DNA of 64,000 nucleotides from Mesorhizobium sp. WSM4313 (lineage in GTDB: Bacteria; Pseudomonadota; Alphaproteobacteria; Rhizobiales; Rhizobiaceae), in assembly GCF_002294725.1 (NCBI RefSeq), contig NZ_NSFT01000002.1, positions 248,001-312,000 of the forward strand. The letters run 5' to 3'. The position numbers and the translations under genes were made by a program. Shown piece after piece: positions 35,321 to 44,794 of the stretch (its first letter is position 1; each line of letters starts with the position of its first letter). The notes beneath the pieces were generated by a model, which saw only the letters and a list, made by a program, of their open reading frames with translations, searched no databases and was not told the DNA's origin.

Positions 35321-35902
35321 CTACTTCTGGTTCCAGCGGCGTATGACCGGCTCGGTCAGATCGTGCTCATAGCCCAGGATGCTGAGGCTGGCGGTATCGA
35401 GCACGAAGTGCTCGCCGCCTTCCGGCGGCAGGCCGACCCAGCGCGCCGCGAACACACGCAGGAAATGCGAGCTGGAGAAGATGAGCACATTGCCGGCAAC
35501 CGCGCGCAGCCCGGCGATGATGGCGTCCGCGCGGGCACCGACATCGGCCGCCGTCTCACCTTGCGGACAGCCGTCGCGAAACAATTGCCAGCCGGGTCGC
35601 TTGGACAGGATCTCCTTGGTCGTCACGCCTTCATAAGCGCCGTAGTCCCATTCCTGAAGGTCGGATCTCTTGACCGCGCGCTCGCCAAAGCCGGCGAGCC
35701 GGCAGGTGTCGAAAGCGCGCTGCGAGGGGCTTGACCAGACCGCCTGGAACGTTAGCCCCTCGAGCCGATAGGCGATGCCGCGCGCAGCCTCTTCGCCTTT
35801 CGCCGTCAGCGGGATATCGGTGCGCCCGGTGTGCCTGCCCGATGCGCTCCACTCCGTCTCGCCATGGCGAACGACATAGATCTCGGGAAACGCACTGCTC
35901 AT
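35321..35902 (-). CDS. Histidine phosphatase (phosphoglycerate mutase-like)
   Basis: The protein has 193 residues with the phosphohistidine motif YVVRHGETEW, the SGRHTGRTDIPLTAKGEE segment and the second His in IFSSSHFLRVF. The SGRHTGRTDIPLT stretch resembles the sedoheptulose-1,7-bisphosphatase type (yeast Shb17) rather than true mutases, so a sugar phosphatase is the better guess. ATG 35902 follows AGGGGCGG. Confidence 0.83.
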   Translation of the reverse strand: MSSAFPEIYVVRHGETEWSASGRHTGRTDIPLTAKGEEAARGIAYRLEGLTFQAVWSSPSQRAFDTCRLAGFGERAVKRSDLQEWDYGAYEGVTTKEILSKRPGWQLFRDGCPQGETAADVGARADAIIAGLRAVAGNVLIFSSSHFLRVFAARWVGLPPEGGEHFVLDTASLSILGYEHDLTEPVIRRWNQK

Positions 35903-36034
35903 CGACCGCCCCTGAATGCAACGGGAATGCATCGGCAGGAGTGCCGCGCCGCGCCACCCTATGCGGCAGCCGACAAAAAGAACAGGCCGCAGCGCTTGCC
36001 ACGGCCTGCTCGGCATCGGGAGGATGCTGGTTGG

Positions 36035-37369
36035 CTAGGCAGGCTGCAGGCCGCCCGAGAGCGCAAGGTCTGCCTCTTCCGGCAACTGGCCGGCCATGGC
36101 GGCGGCGAATTGCTTCTGGTCGAGCTCGCCTTCCCAGCGGGCCACGACGATGGTAGCGACCGCGTTGCCGACAAAGTTGGTGAGCGCGCGGCATTCCGAC
36201 ATGAAGCGGTCGACGCCGAGGATCAGCGCCATGCCGGCGACCGGCACCGAGGGCACGACCGAGAGCGTGGCGGCCAGCGTGATGAAGCCGGCGCCGGTGA
36301 TGCCGGCCGCGCCCTTCGAGCTCAGCATCGCGACGAGCAAAAGCAGGATCTGGTCGCCGAAGGTGAGCGGCGTGTCGGTCGCCTGGGCGATGAACAGCGC
36401 TGCCAGCGTCATGTAGATGTTGGTGCCGTCGAGGTTGAAGGAATAGCCGGTCGGGATGACCAGGCCGACCACCGAGCGGTTGCAGCCGGCGCGCTCCATC
36501 TTGGCCATCAGGCCGGGCAGCGCCGCCTCGGAGGACGAGGTGCCGAGCACCAGGAGCAATTCCTCCTTGATGTAGCGGATCAGCGCCAGGATGGAGAAGC
36601 CGTTATACCATGCCACAGCGCCGAGCACGACGAGCACGAAGAGCAACGACGTCAGATAGAAAGTGCCAATCAGGAAGGCGAGGTTGGCAATCGCGCCGAT
36701 GCCGTATTTGCCGACGGTGAAGGCCATGGCGCCGAAAGCGCCTATCGGGGCGGCCTTCATCAATATGGCGACGAGGCGAAAGACCGGCGCGGTCAGTGCC
36801 TGCAGGAAATCGACGACCGGGCGGCCACGTTCGCCCACCATCGCCAGCGCGATGCCGAACAGCACCGAGAAGAACAGCACCTGCAGGATGTCGCCCTGGG
36901 CGAAGGCGCCGGTGATGGTGTCCGGGATGATGTTCATCAGGAAGCCGACGATCGTCGTGTCATGCGCCTTCTCGGTGAAGGTCGCCACCTTCGATGGGTC
37001 GAGGGTCGCGGGGTTGATGTGCATGCCGGCGCCGGGCTGGATGACGTTCGACACGACGAGGCCGACGATGAGCGCCAGTGTCGAGAAGACGAGGAAATAG
37101 ATCATCGCCTTGCCGGCGACGCGGCCGACCTTGTGCAGGTCGGAAACGCCGGCGATGCCGGTCGCCACGGTGAGGAAGATCACCGGTGCAATGACCATCT
37201 TGACCAGCTTGATGAAGGCATCGCCAAGCGGCTTCAGCGAGGCGCCCAGGTCGGGATAGAAATGGCCTAGCAGGATGCCGGCGGCGATCGCCACCAGGAC
37301 CTGGACATAGAGATGCCGGTAAAGGGGAACCTTGCCGCGCGGTTCGGCGGCAGCGATTGCTGTCTGCAT
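36035..37369 (-). CDS. dctA: C4-dicarboxylate transporter DctA
   Basis: The protein has 444 residues, the normal length for DctA of the DAACS family, with about eight membrane helices and two re-entrant hairpins. It contains [14 protein letters not shown] (the first serine-rich hairpin) and [20 protein letters not shown]. It imports succinate, fumarate and malate with protons or sodium, which is essential for nitrogen fixation in rhizobial symbiosis. ATG 37369 follows GGAGGATATC. A sigma-54 promoter lies 89 bases upstream. It is divergent from dctBD. Confidence 0.95.
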   Translation of the reverse strand: MQTAIAAAEPRGKVPLYRHLYVQVLVAIAAGILLGHFYPDLGASLKPLGDAFIKLVKMVIAPVIFLTVATGIAGVSDLHKVGRVAGKAMIYFLVFSTLALIVGLVVSNVIQPGAGMHINPATLDPSKVATFTEKAHDTTIVGFLMNIIPDTITGAFAQGDILQVLFFSVLFGIALAMVGERGRPVVDFLQALTAPVFRLVAILMKAAPIGAFGAMAFTVGKYGIGAIANLAFLIGTFYLTSLLFVLVVLGAVAWYNGFSILALIRYIKEELLLVLGTSSSEAALPGLMAKMERAGCNRSVVGLVIPTGYSFNLDGTNIYMTLAALFIAQATDTPLTFGDQILLLLVAMLSSKGAAGITGAGFITLAATLSVVPSVPVAGMALILGVDRFMSECRALTNFVGNAVATIVVARWEGELDQKQFAAAMAGQLPEEADLALSGGLQPA

Positions 37370-37457
37370 GATATCCTCCGTTCGGCCCCCGATCGAAACG
37401 CTCGACCTCCCAGGGGGCTGTTGACCTCCACAGCCTCGCGGCTGCTGCGGAAGCATC

Positions 37458-37473
37458 TGCAACGCGCGTGCCA
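37458..37473 (-). promoter_or_regulatory. Sigma-54 (RpoN) promoter of dctA
   Basis: Read on the minus strand the sequence is TGGCACGCGCGTTGCA, a perfect match to TGGCAC-N5-TTGCW with GG and GC in the invariant positions. It sits 89 bases before the dctA start, as in Rhizobium leguminosarum and S. meliloti. Confidence 0.92.
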
Positions 37474-37549
37474 GATGGTGCCGGGTGTCTCTCTTTGTTG
37501 ATTTTGTTTGATTTTTCGATTCTGTGACAGCGCCTTTGGAGAAGGCTAG

Positions 37550-37590
37550 TGCGGTTATCCGCATAGATCGATTTGCGCTTTGTGCGAAAT
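37550..37590. promoter_or_regulatory. Candidate DctD upstream activator sites
   Basis: Two inverted repeats lie 77-117 bases upstream of the sigma-54 promoter: TGCGGTTATCCGCA (37550-37563, perfect five-base arms) and ATTTGCGCTTTGTGCGAAAT (37571-37590, imperfect). Tandem DctD sites at this distance are known from rhizobial dctA. The second ends just before the dctB coding start, so DctD binding could also affect dctBD. Confidence 0.75.
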
Positions 37591-37606
37591 CATGCACAGA
37601 TGCGGC

Positions 37607-39472
37607 ATGCTGCAACGCCCTGCCGCTGTTCTTGCTGCCACGCCCGAACTGCTTGCCGGGCGGGCGCGTCGCGCCTGGCTGCTGTTCGCGGCGGTGGCGC
37701 TGCTGATCGTGCTCGCGGCGCTTTACGGCGCCGGCCTCTACGGCCGTTCGACCGAGATCGGGGCTTTAGCCACGCAAGGGCGCACCGACGCCAACCTCAA
37801 GGTCGCGCTGTTGCGCGCTGTGCTGGAAAATCCGCGCGCGCTGCCGCTGCTGCTGTCGGAGGACCAGCAGGTACATGACGCGTTGACGCAACGCAGCCCT
37901 GCCGCGATCGATATGCTCAACCGGAAGCTCGAAGGGCTGGTGTCCGGCACCAAGGCCTCGGTGCTCTATGTCACCGGCACGGACGGCCTGGCGATCGCTT
38001 CCAGCAACTGGCGCGAGCCGGTGAGCTTCGTCGGCAACGACTACGGCTTTCGCGCCTACTTCTCAGGCGCGATGCAGTCCGGCACGGCCGAATATTTCGC
38101 GCTCGGCAATGTCAGCAAGCGCCCAGGCCTCTACATCTCGCGCCGCGTCGGGAGCGCGGCGACGCCGCTCGGCGTCGTCGTGGTCAAGATGGAGTTCGAC
38201 CAGCTCGAGGCCGACTGGCACGAGGCCAACCGCCCGGCCTATGTCAGCGACGAGCATGGCGTGGTGCTGATCACCAGTGTGCCCTCCTGGCGCTTCCTGA
38301 CGACAGAGCCGCTCAGCCGGCCGATGCTCGCCGGTATCCGCGCCAGCCAGCAATTCGGCGACGCGCCGCTGGTGCCGTTGCCGGTCACGAAGCCACAACC
38401 GCTCAGCTCCGACATCGCCCTGGTCCATGCCATCACGCCCGGGGGCAGCGACGCCGAGTATCTGCGGCTGTCGACCGCGGTGCCGTCGACGCCGTGGCGG
38501 CTCGACTATCTGGTTCCGGCCGAAGCGCCGATCGCGGCGGCGCAGCGCGAGATGCGGCTGCTGACACTGGGCGTCCTTGTCCCGCTCCTCGCATTAGCCG
38601 CCTATCTGTTGTGGCGCAGGCAGTCCGCGCAGATGCGGATCGCTGCCGAGCAGGCCGCGCGGGCCGAGCTCGAGCGCCGCGTCGTCGAGCGCACGCAGGA
38701 CCTCAGCCTGGCGCGCGACCGGCTGCAGGCGGAGATCACCGACCATCGCAGCACCGAGGCCAAGCTGCAGGTCATGCAGCAGGAGCTGGTGCAGGCCAAC
38801 CGGCTTGCCACGCTTGGCCAAGTCGCTGCCGGCGTCGCGCATGAAATCAACCAGCCGGTGGCGACGATCCGCGCCTATGCCGACAATGCGCGCGTCTTCC
38901 TGGAGCGCAAGCAGAGCGCCTCGGCTGAAGAGAACCTTGGCGCCATCGCCGCGCTGACCGAGCGCATCGGCTCGATCACAGAAGAGCTGAAAGCCTTTGC
39001 CCGCAAGGGCCGCACCGCCGCCGAACCGGTTGAGCTGCGCAGCGTGATCGAAGGCGCCGTGGTGCTGCTCAGGAGCCGCTTCGCCGGCCGGCTGGACGCG
39101 CTGGCGATCACGCTGCCGCCGCCGGCGCTGAAGGTGATGGGCAACCGGTTGCGGCTGGAGCAGGTGCTGATCAACCTGTTCCAGAACGCGCTGGAGGCGC
39201 TCGATGGCCGTGATGGCGCGCGGGTCGAAGTCTCCGCCACCGAAACCGCCGAAGACGTGGCGCTGGTCGTGTCCGACAACGGGCCGGGCATCCCGCCCGC
39301 GATCCTGAAATCCCTGTTCACGCCCTTCAACACCTCGAAGGAAAGGGGCCTCGGGCTCGGCCTCGTTATCTCCAAGGACATCGTCGCCGACTATGGCGGA
39401 CGCATCGAGGTTTCGAGCAGCGGCCAAGGCACACGCTTCACCATCCATTTGTCGAAAGCCGGCGCGGCATGA
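37607..39472 (+). CDS. dctB: C4-dicarboxylate sensor kinase DctB
   Basis: About 621 residues. An N-terminal helix, a periplasmic double-PDC sensor region (residues about 45-310) and a second membrane helix precede a coiled coil and the kinase core. The phosphoacceptor His is about residue 412 in [19 protein letters not shown], with DNGPGI and [13 protein letters not shown] in the ATPase domain. It senses dicarboxylates together with DctA and phosphorylates DctD. In-frame ATGs at 37592 and 37607 are both possible and neither has a strong ribosome site. The stop overlaps the dctD start (ATGA). Confidence 0.92.
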   Translation: MLQRPAAVLAATPELLAGRARRAWLLFAAVALLIVLAALYGAGLYGRSTEIGALATQGRTDANLKVALLRAVLENPRALPLLLSEDQQVHDALTQRSPAAIDMLNRKLEGLVSGTKASVLYVTGTDGLAIASSNWREPVSFVGNDYGFRAYFSGAMQSGTAEYFALGNVSKRPGLYISRRVGSAATPLGVVVVKMEFDQLEADWHEANRPAYVSDEHGVVLITSVPSWRFLTTEPLSRPMLAGIRASQQFGDAPLVPLPVTKPQPLSSDIALVHAITPGGSDAEYLRLSTAVPSTPWRLDYLVPAEAPIAAAQREMRLLTLGVLVPLLALAAYLLWRRQSAQMRIAAEQAARAELERRVVERTQDLSLARDRLQAEITDHRSTEAKLQVMQQELVQANRLATLGQVAAGVAHEINQPVATIRAYADNARVFLERKQSASAEENLGAIAALTERIGSITEELKAFARKGRTAAEPVELRSVIEGAVVLLRSRFAGRLDALAITLPPPALKVMGNRLRLEQVLINLFQNALEALDGRDGARVEVSATETAEDVALVVSDNGPGIPPAILKSLFTPFNTSKERGLGLGLVISKDIVADYGGRIEVSSSGQGTRFTIHLSKAGAA

Positions 39473-40824
39473 CCAGGCACGACCCAGCACCGGTGATCCT
39501 GATCGACGACGACAGCGATCTGCTCAAGGCGACAAGACAGACGCTGGAGCTTGCCGGCTTTGCGGTGTCGGCCTACTCGGTGGCGAAGAAAGCGCTGGCA
39601 GCGCTCGACAGGAATTTCGCCGGCGTGGTGGTGTCGGATATCCGCATGCCGGAGATCGACGGGCTACAGCTTTTCGACCGCGTGCTGCGGCTCGACCCCG
39701 ATATCCCTGTCATCCTGGTCACCGGTCACGGCGACATCGCCATGGCCGTCAAGGCGATCAAGGACGGCGCCTACGACTTCATCACCAAGCCTTTTGCCGC
39801 CGACCGGCTGGCGCAGAGCGTTGCGCGCGCGGCGGAAAAACGCCGGCTGGTGATGGAGAACCGCGCCCTGCGCGAGGCGGCCGAGCAGGCCCAGGAGGGA
39901 TTGCCGCTGATCGGCCAGACGCCAGCCATGGAGCGGCTGCGCCGGACGCTGCGGCAGATCGCCGACACCGATGTCGATGTTCTGGTGACCGGCGAGACCG
40001 GCTCCGGCAAGGAAGTGGTGGCGAGCCTGCTGCACCGCTGGAGCCGCCGCGCCAAGGGAAATTTCGTCGCGCTCAACTGCGGCACGCTACCGGAGACGGT
40101 GATCGAGAGCGAATTGTTCGGCCATGAGGCCGGCGCCTTCACCGGTGCGCAGAAGAAGCGCGTCGGCCGCATCGAGCATTCAAGCGGCGGCACGCTGTTT
40201 CTCGACGAGATCGAAAGCATGCCGGCCTCGACACAGGTGCAGATGCTGCGCGTCTTGGAAATGCGCGAGGTGACGCCGCTCGGTACCAATGAGGTGCGGC
40301 CGGTCGACCTGAGGGTGGTCGCGGCAGCCAAGGTCGATCTCGGCGATGCCAGCCAGCGCGGCGCTTTCCGCGAGGATCTCTATTACCGGCTCAATGTGGT
40401 GACGCTGTCGATCCCGCCGCTGCGCGAGCGAAGGGACGACGTGCCATTGTTGTTCGGATACTTCGCCGAGCGGGCGGCGGCCCGCTTCAGGCGCGGCGTG
40501 CCGGCAATCTCCGCCTCGGTCCGGCGCCACCTCAGCGACCATGACTGGCCGGGCAATGTGCGCGAGCTCGCTCATTTCGCCGAACGTTTCGTGCTCGGGC
40601 TCGAGGACGTCGCCGGATCGCCTTCCCCGGCGGCAACGGAACGCGACACCTCCGTGTCCTTGCCGGAACGGCTTGATCGCTACGAGGCCGAACTCATCCG
40701 CGAGACACTTGGCCGTAATGACGGCGACGTCCGGCGCACCATCGAGGCGCTCGGCATCCCGCGCAAGACCTTCTACGACAAGCTGCAACGGCACGGCATC
40801 GTGCGCAGTGATTTTTCCAAGTAG
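39469..40824 (+). CDS. dctD: Sigma-54-dependent response regulator DctD
   Basis: The protein has 451 residues: a receiver (phospho-Asp in [13 protein letters not shown]), an AAA+ domain with Walker A GETGSGKE, the sigma-54 contact loop [13 protein letters not shown], Walker [11 protein letters not shown] and the arginine finger region [12 protein letters not shown], then a Fis-type helix-turn-helix ([20 protein letters not shown]). It activates dctA from the upstream sites. Confidence 0.94.
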   Translation: MTRHDPAPVILIDDDSDLLKATRQTLELAGFAVSAYSVAKKALAALDRNFAGVVVSDIRMPEIDGLQLFDRVLRLDPDIPVILVTGHGDIAMAVKAIKDGAYDFITKPFAADRLAQSVARAAEKRRLVMENRALREAAEQAQEGLPLIGQTPAMERLRRTLRQIADTDVDVLVTGETGSGKEVVASLLHRWSRRAKGNFVALNCGTLPETVIESELFGHEAGAFTGAQKKRVGRIEHSSGGTLFLDEIESMPASTQVQMLRVLEMREVTPLGTNEVRPVDLRVVAAAKVDLGDASQRGAFREDLYYRLNVVTLSIPPLRERRDDVPLLFGYFAERAAARFRRGVPAISASVRRHLSDHDWPGNVRELAHFAERFVLGLEDVAGSPSPAATERDTSVSLPERLDRYEAELIRETLGRNDGDVRRTIEALGIPRKTFYDKLQRHGIVRSDFSK

Positions 40825-41036
40825 ATCAGGGCCAGAGATGGAGCTGATATCGTCGGAAAACCCTTCGCATCTTTCGGCATCATGCTGTGGGAACCGCAAC
40901 GCCGCTGCGCCGTTGAAACCGACCGGGAAACCGTGGCACGTCGGCATCAGCCGGGCAGCGAATGCATCGCCGTGGCGGTTTTGCCGGGTTGCGCTCGGCA
41001 GGCGTTGATGGTTTGTTGCCGCCCAGCGGAGAACGA

Positions 41037-41384
41037 ATGATGCGCGAATCCCTCGGCCAAGACGAATATGGCTCGACCAGTCCCTTCGACCCTGACGACC
41101 TGCCCAATCTCAATGCGATGGGGCCGGCGATGGGTGGCGGCAATGATTTCGAGAAATACGCGGTCGCCGTCATCATCGTCTTCGGCGCGCTGATCATCGG
41201 CGGCCTGATGGCTGCCTCCATGTCCTTCGGCCATCGCAACGGCTTCCTGTTCGCGCTCGGCGGCGCCACGGCGGCCTGGATTTCCGGCAATGCGCTGCTG
41301 CTCGACCGGCCGCGCATCTATGCGCTGTTCGTCGCCATCGCCGCCGTGATGCTGATCGCTTCGACCATCACGCTGGTCATCTGA
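41037..41384 (+). CDS. Small membrane protein of unknown function
   Basis: About 115 residues with an acidic, Pro/Asn-rich N-terminus (DPDDLPNLNAMG) and two to three hydrophobic segments (AVAVIIVFGALIIGGLMAAS, FLFALGGATAAWISG, ALFVAIAAVMLIASTITLVI). No family recognised. GGAG precedes the tandem ATGs at 41037 and 41040. It converges with the transferase gene next to it; the stops are four bases apart. Confidence 0.6.
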   Translation: MMRESLGQDEYGSTSPFDPDDLPNLNAMGPAMGGGNDFEKYAVAVIIVFGALIIGGLMAASMSFGHRNGFLFALGGATAAWISGNALLLDRPRIYALFVAIAAVMLIASTITLVI

Positions 41385-41388
41385 TCAA

Positions 41389-43125
41389 TTAATATCCCAG
41401 CGCCTCACCGGCGGCAGCGCGGCTGTCGATGGCGCCGTTGTAGCGCGCGCCGCCGCCTTTCTCGATCTGTGCCAGGCTCTTGCCACCGACCAGGATGCCA
41501 GCCGCCTGCCCCCAGGTTTGGTCGCTGAGATCGAGGTGGTAGCCCATGCCGGCAAGCAGCTTTTCTGTGTCCGGCGACAGCCCGAATGGCTCGACATAGA
41601 CCGTGTCCGGCAGCCATTGATGGTGGATACGCGGAGCGTCGATCGCCTGCTGGATGTCCATGCCGTGGTCGATGACGTTGATGATCGCCTCCAGCGTGAT
41701 GGTGATGATGCGCGAGCCGCCCGGGCTGCCGATGACCATGAACGGCTTGCCGTCCTTCGTGACGATCGTCGGGCTCATGGAGGATAAGGGCGTCTTCTTC
41801 GGCTGAATGGCGTTCGCTTCGCCCTGCACTAGGCCGTAGAGGTTCGGCACGCCCGGCTTCTGGGTGAAATCGTCCATCTCGTTGTTGAGCAGGATGCCGG
41901 TGCCGTCGGCGACGACGCCGGCGCCGAAGGAGCCGTTCAGCGTGTAGGTGACGGCCACCGCGTTGCCGTCCTTGTCGATGATCGAGTAATGCGTGGTTTC
42001 CTTCGACTCGCCGAAGCCCTTCGGCATCAGCTCCTTCGAGACGCCGGCGCGGAACGGGTCGATCTTGTCGCGGATGTCTTTCGCATAGGCCTTGTCGACC
42101 AGCTTCGAGACCGGATTGTCGATGAAATCAGGGTCGCCGAGCGCCGAGTTGCGGTCGACATAGGCGTGGCGCATGGCTTCCACCATGACGTGAACCGTCT
42201 CGGCCGAGCCGGCGCCGAGATAGGAGAGCGGATAGCCCTCCAGCACGTTGAGTATCTCGCAGATGATGACGCCGCCCGAGCTCGGCGGCGGCGAGGAAAT
42301 GATCTCGTAGCCGCGATAGGAACAGGTCACCGGCTTCAGCTCGCGCACGGCATATTGCTCGAAATCAGGCTTGGCGAGGATGCCGCCTTTCGCGCCGCTC
42401 GCCTTGACGATTTCATCGGCAATCGACCCTTTGTAGAAGGCGTCCGGGCCTTTTTCCGAGATCGCCGAAAGGGAGGCGGCAAGGTCCGGCTGAACGAGCT
42501 TCTCGCCGACACCGTAAGGCTTGCCGTCTTTTTTGAGGAAGATGGCGGCGGCAGCCGGGTCTTTCGCCAGCCGCTCGGCGCCGCCGGCGAATGACGCGGC
42601 GTCGCCCTGGTTGAGCACGAAGCCGTCCTTGGCGTAGGCAATCGCCGGCGCCATCAATTCCTGCCGCGGCAGCGTGCCGTATTTCTCGCGCGCCATCTCG
42701 AAGCCCGCGACCGAGCCGGGCACGCCGACCGCGAGATAGCCGTCGAGGCTGGCGCCTTTGATCGGCTTGCCGTCCTTGTCGAGATACATGGTTTTGGTCG
42801 CCGCGAGCGGCGCGCGCTCGCGGAAATCGAGAAAGGTCGTGCGGCCGTCCTTCATGCGCACGGTCATGAAACCGCCGCCGCCGATATTGCCGGCATTGGG
42901 ATAGACCACGGCGAGCGCATAGCCGACGGCGACCGCGGCATCGACCGCGTTGCCGCCCTTCCTCAGCACGTCGACACCGACTTCGGTTGCAAGATGCTGG
43001 GCAGTCACCACCATGCCGTGCTCGCCTTTGGCGGGAGTTGGCGAAGCGGCGAAGACGGTGGTCGGCGTGAAGGCAAAGGTGAGCGAAAGGCTGACGGCGA
43101 TCAGCGTCCGGCGGGTCAAGGGCAT
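41389..43125 (-). CDS. ggt: Gamma-glutamyltransferase, periplasmic
   Basis: The protein has 578 residues. A signal peptide (ending TTVFA) precedes the Ntn-hydrolase precursor. The autoprocessing Thr is in ESKETTHYSIIDKDGNAVA, which splits large and small subunits; IGSPGGSRIITITLEAI is the typical glycine loop. It hydrolyses glutathione and other gamma-glutamyl compounds in the periplasm and can recycle sulfur and nitrogen. ATG 43125 follows AGGAG. Confidence 0.92.
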   Translation of the reverse strand: MPLTRRTLIAVSLSLTFAFTPTTVFAASPTPAKGEHGMVVTAQHLATEVGVDVLRKGGNAVDAAVAVGYALAVVYPNAGNIGGGGFMTVRMKDGRTTFLDFRERAPLAATKTMYLDKDGKPIKGASLDGYLAVGVPGSVAGFEMAREKYGTLPRQELMAPAIAYAKDGFVLNQGDAASFAGGAERLAKDPAAAAIFLKKDGKPYGVGEKLVQPDLAASLSAISEKGPDAFYKGSIADEIVKASGAKGGILAKPDFEQYAVRELKPVTCSYRGYEIISSPPPSSGGVIICEILNVLEGYPLSYLGAGSAETVHVMVEAMRHAYVDRNSALGDPDFIDNPVSKLVDKAYAKDIRDKIDPFRAGVSKELMPKGFGESKETTHYSIIDKDGNAVAVTYTLNGSFGAGVVADGTGILLNNEMDDFTQKPGVPNLYGLVQGEANAIQPKKTPLSSMSPTIVTKDGKPFMVIGSPGGSRIITITLEAIINVIDHGMDIQQAIDAPRIHHQWLPDTVYVEPFGLSPDTEKLLAGMGYHLDLSDQTWGQAAGILVGGKSLAQIEKGGGARYNGAIDSRAAAGEALGY

Positions 43126-43211
43126 GGCGGTGCTCCTGGCGTTGGGGGACGCCTAGGAAAGACCGTTGAGGTGGGTGAGTCCAGCCAATTGTGACGGTTG
43201 GCAATCCTTCA

Positions 43212-43366
43212 CACCCCCCTCTGGCCTTCCGGCCATCTCCCCCGCAAGGGGGAGATCGGATGTCGCCATCGTTTTCGTCAATCACCAACGTTGCAGGAAC
43301 AGCGCCGTCGGCGAACTGCTGATCTCCCCCTTGCGGGGGAGATGTCCGGCAGGACAGAGGGGGGTG
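43212..43366. repeat. Large inverted repeat of the CTCCCCCxxAAGGGGGAG family
   Basis: The 46-base arms 43212-43257 and 43321-43366 are near-perfect inverted copies: CACCCCCCTCTG at one end and CAGAGGGGGGTG at the other. Each contains its own hairpin (ATCTCCCCC / GGGGGAGAT). The 63-base centre has no gene. It lies between the rhaI end and ggt start and may end or insulate transcription. Confidence 0.85.
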
Positions 43367-43407
43367 CTCAAGCGCTGCCGTCGCCCGTTGGATCGACAGG
43401 AAGTTGA

Positions 43408-44700
43408 CTACACAATCCCGCCGCCGCCGCCCGCAACAGCCGGCCGCTCCGCGGCGACCTTTGCCCGATAGCCGGCGTCGCGATAGGCGGCCACGGGATC
43501 GATGGCGCCGCCCTTCTTCAGCCGTGCCATGGCGAGGATCGGCTCGACATCTGTGCGATAGGCGACTTTGAGCGTCTGCGTCGCCATCAAAGCATCATTG
43601 GCATCCTGAAAACCTTCCAGCGCCTTGCGGTCGACCAGCAGCGCCTGCGCATAGGCGCGCTGCACCTCGACCGCCGACAGCATCAGACTCTCGATCGGAT
43701 CGGTGACGTTGTGGCTCTGGTCGAGCATATGCGCGGGATCGAAGCCCTTGGCACCGGCGAGCTCCGCATCGACCAGTTCGTTGAAGACAAGGAACAGGCG
43801 GTAGGGGTCGATCGAGCCGGCGTCGAGATCGTCGTCGCCATATTTGGAATCGTTGAAGTGGAAGCCGCCGAGCTTCCCGAACTGGATCAGCCGCGACACG
43901 ATCATCTCGATGTTGACGTTGGGCGCGTGGTGGCCGAGATCGACCAGGCAGAAGGCCTTGTCGCCGAGCTCCTTGGCGATGATATAGTTGGTGCCCCAGT
44001 CCTGCACGACCGTCGAATAGAAGGCCGGCTCGTACATCTTGTGCTCGGTGAACAGCCGCCAGTCGTCCGGCAGGCCGGCATAGATCTCGCGCATGGCGAC
44101 GAGATAGCGCTCGAAGGCCTTCGCGAAATTGACCTGGCCGGGGAAGTTGGAGCCGTCGCCGATCCACACCGTCAGCGCTTTCGATCCAAGCGTCTTGCCG
44201 ATCTCGATGCATTCAAGATTGTGCTCGACCGCTTGGCGGCGCGTGCCGGCATCGGCATGCGACAGCGAGCCGAACTTGTAGGAGAGCTTCTGGTCCTTGG
44301 CATCGGAGAAGGTGTTGGAATTCATGGCATCGAAGCCGAGGCCGAAGCGGGACGCCGCCTGCTTCAACCGGTTCGGATCGGCCTTGTCCCACGGGATGTG
44401 CAGCGAGACGGTGGGCGTTGCCTGCGTCAGCTGGCTGATGACGGCGCAGTCCTCGATCTTGTCGAAGATATCGCGCGGCTCGCCGGCGCCGGGAAAGCGG
44501 GCAAAGCGCGTGCCGCCGGTGCCGACGCCCCAGGACGGGATCGCGACGCCGAATTTCTCGACCTTGTCGCGGATGGCGTCGATGGCGATGCCGCGCCGGT
44601 CAAGGCGCTCGCCGAGGGAAGCGTAGTCGCGGTCGAGGTCGGCTTCGCGCGTGGCGTTGCTTTTTTCGACGACGTCAGTCGAGATGATCGTTTCGGACAC
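43408..44700 (-). CDS. rhaI: L-rhamnose isomerase RhaI
   Basis: The protein has 430 residues of the xylose-isomerase-like TIM-barrel type used in rhizobia rather than the E. coli RhaA type. Metal-ligand regions are visible in RLFTEHKMYEPAFYSTVVQDWG, LVDLGHHAPNVNIEMI and GGFHFNDSKYGDDDLDAGS. It converts L-rhamnose to L-rhamnulose. The GTG at 44700 follows GGGAGGAAG at proper spacing; an ATG-led extension to 44757 would run into a repeat. The C-terminus ends in a Gly run. Confidence 0.9.
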   Translation of the reverse strand: MSETIISTDVVEKSNATREADLDRDYASLGERLDRRGIAIDAIRDKVEKFGVAIPSWGVGTGGTRFARFPGAGEPRDIFDKIEDCAVISQLTQATPTVSLHIPWDKADPNRLKQAASRFGLGFDAMNSNTFSDAKDQKLSYKFGSLSHADAGTRRQAVEHNLECIEIGKTLGSKALTVWIGDGSNFPGQVNFAKAFERYLVAMREIYAGLPDDWRLFTEHKMYEPAFYSTVVQDWGTNYIIAKELGDKAFCLVDLGHHAPNVNIEMIVSRLIQFGKLGGFHFNDSKYGDDDLDAGSIDPYRLFLVFNELVDAELAGAKGFDPAHMLDQSHNVTDPIESLMLSAVEVQRAYAQALLVDRKALEGFQDANDALMATQTLKVAYRTDVEPILAMARLKKGGAIDPVAAYRDAGYRAKVAAERPAVAGGGGGIV

Positions 44701-44731
44701 TGCACTTCCTCCCAGTATTCGTCGGCTAGCG

Positions 44732-44783
44732 CTGCCCCTCATCCGCCCTTCGGGCACCTTCTCCCCCTAGAACGGGGAGAAGG
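44732..44783. repeat. Intergenic repeat (CCCTCATCCG / CTTCTCCCC family) between rhaD and rhaI
   Basis: CTGCCCCTCATCCGCCC, a short hairpin CCTTCGGG and CTTCTCCCC...GGGGAGAAG. Same family as 48961-49092 and 54316-54490. It sits inside the leftward rhaD-rhaI transcript and may set the ratio of the two mRNAs. Confidence 0.7.
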
Positions 44784-44794
44784 GAAGCGCGTGC

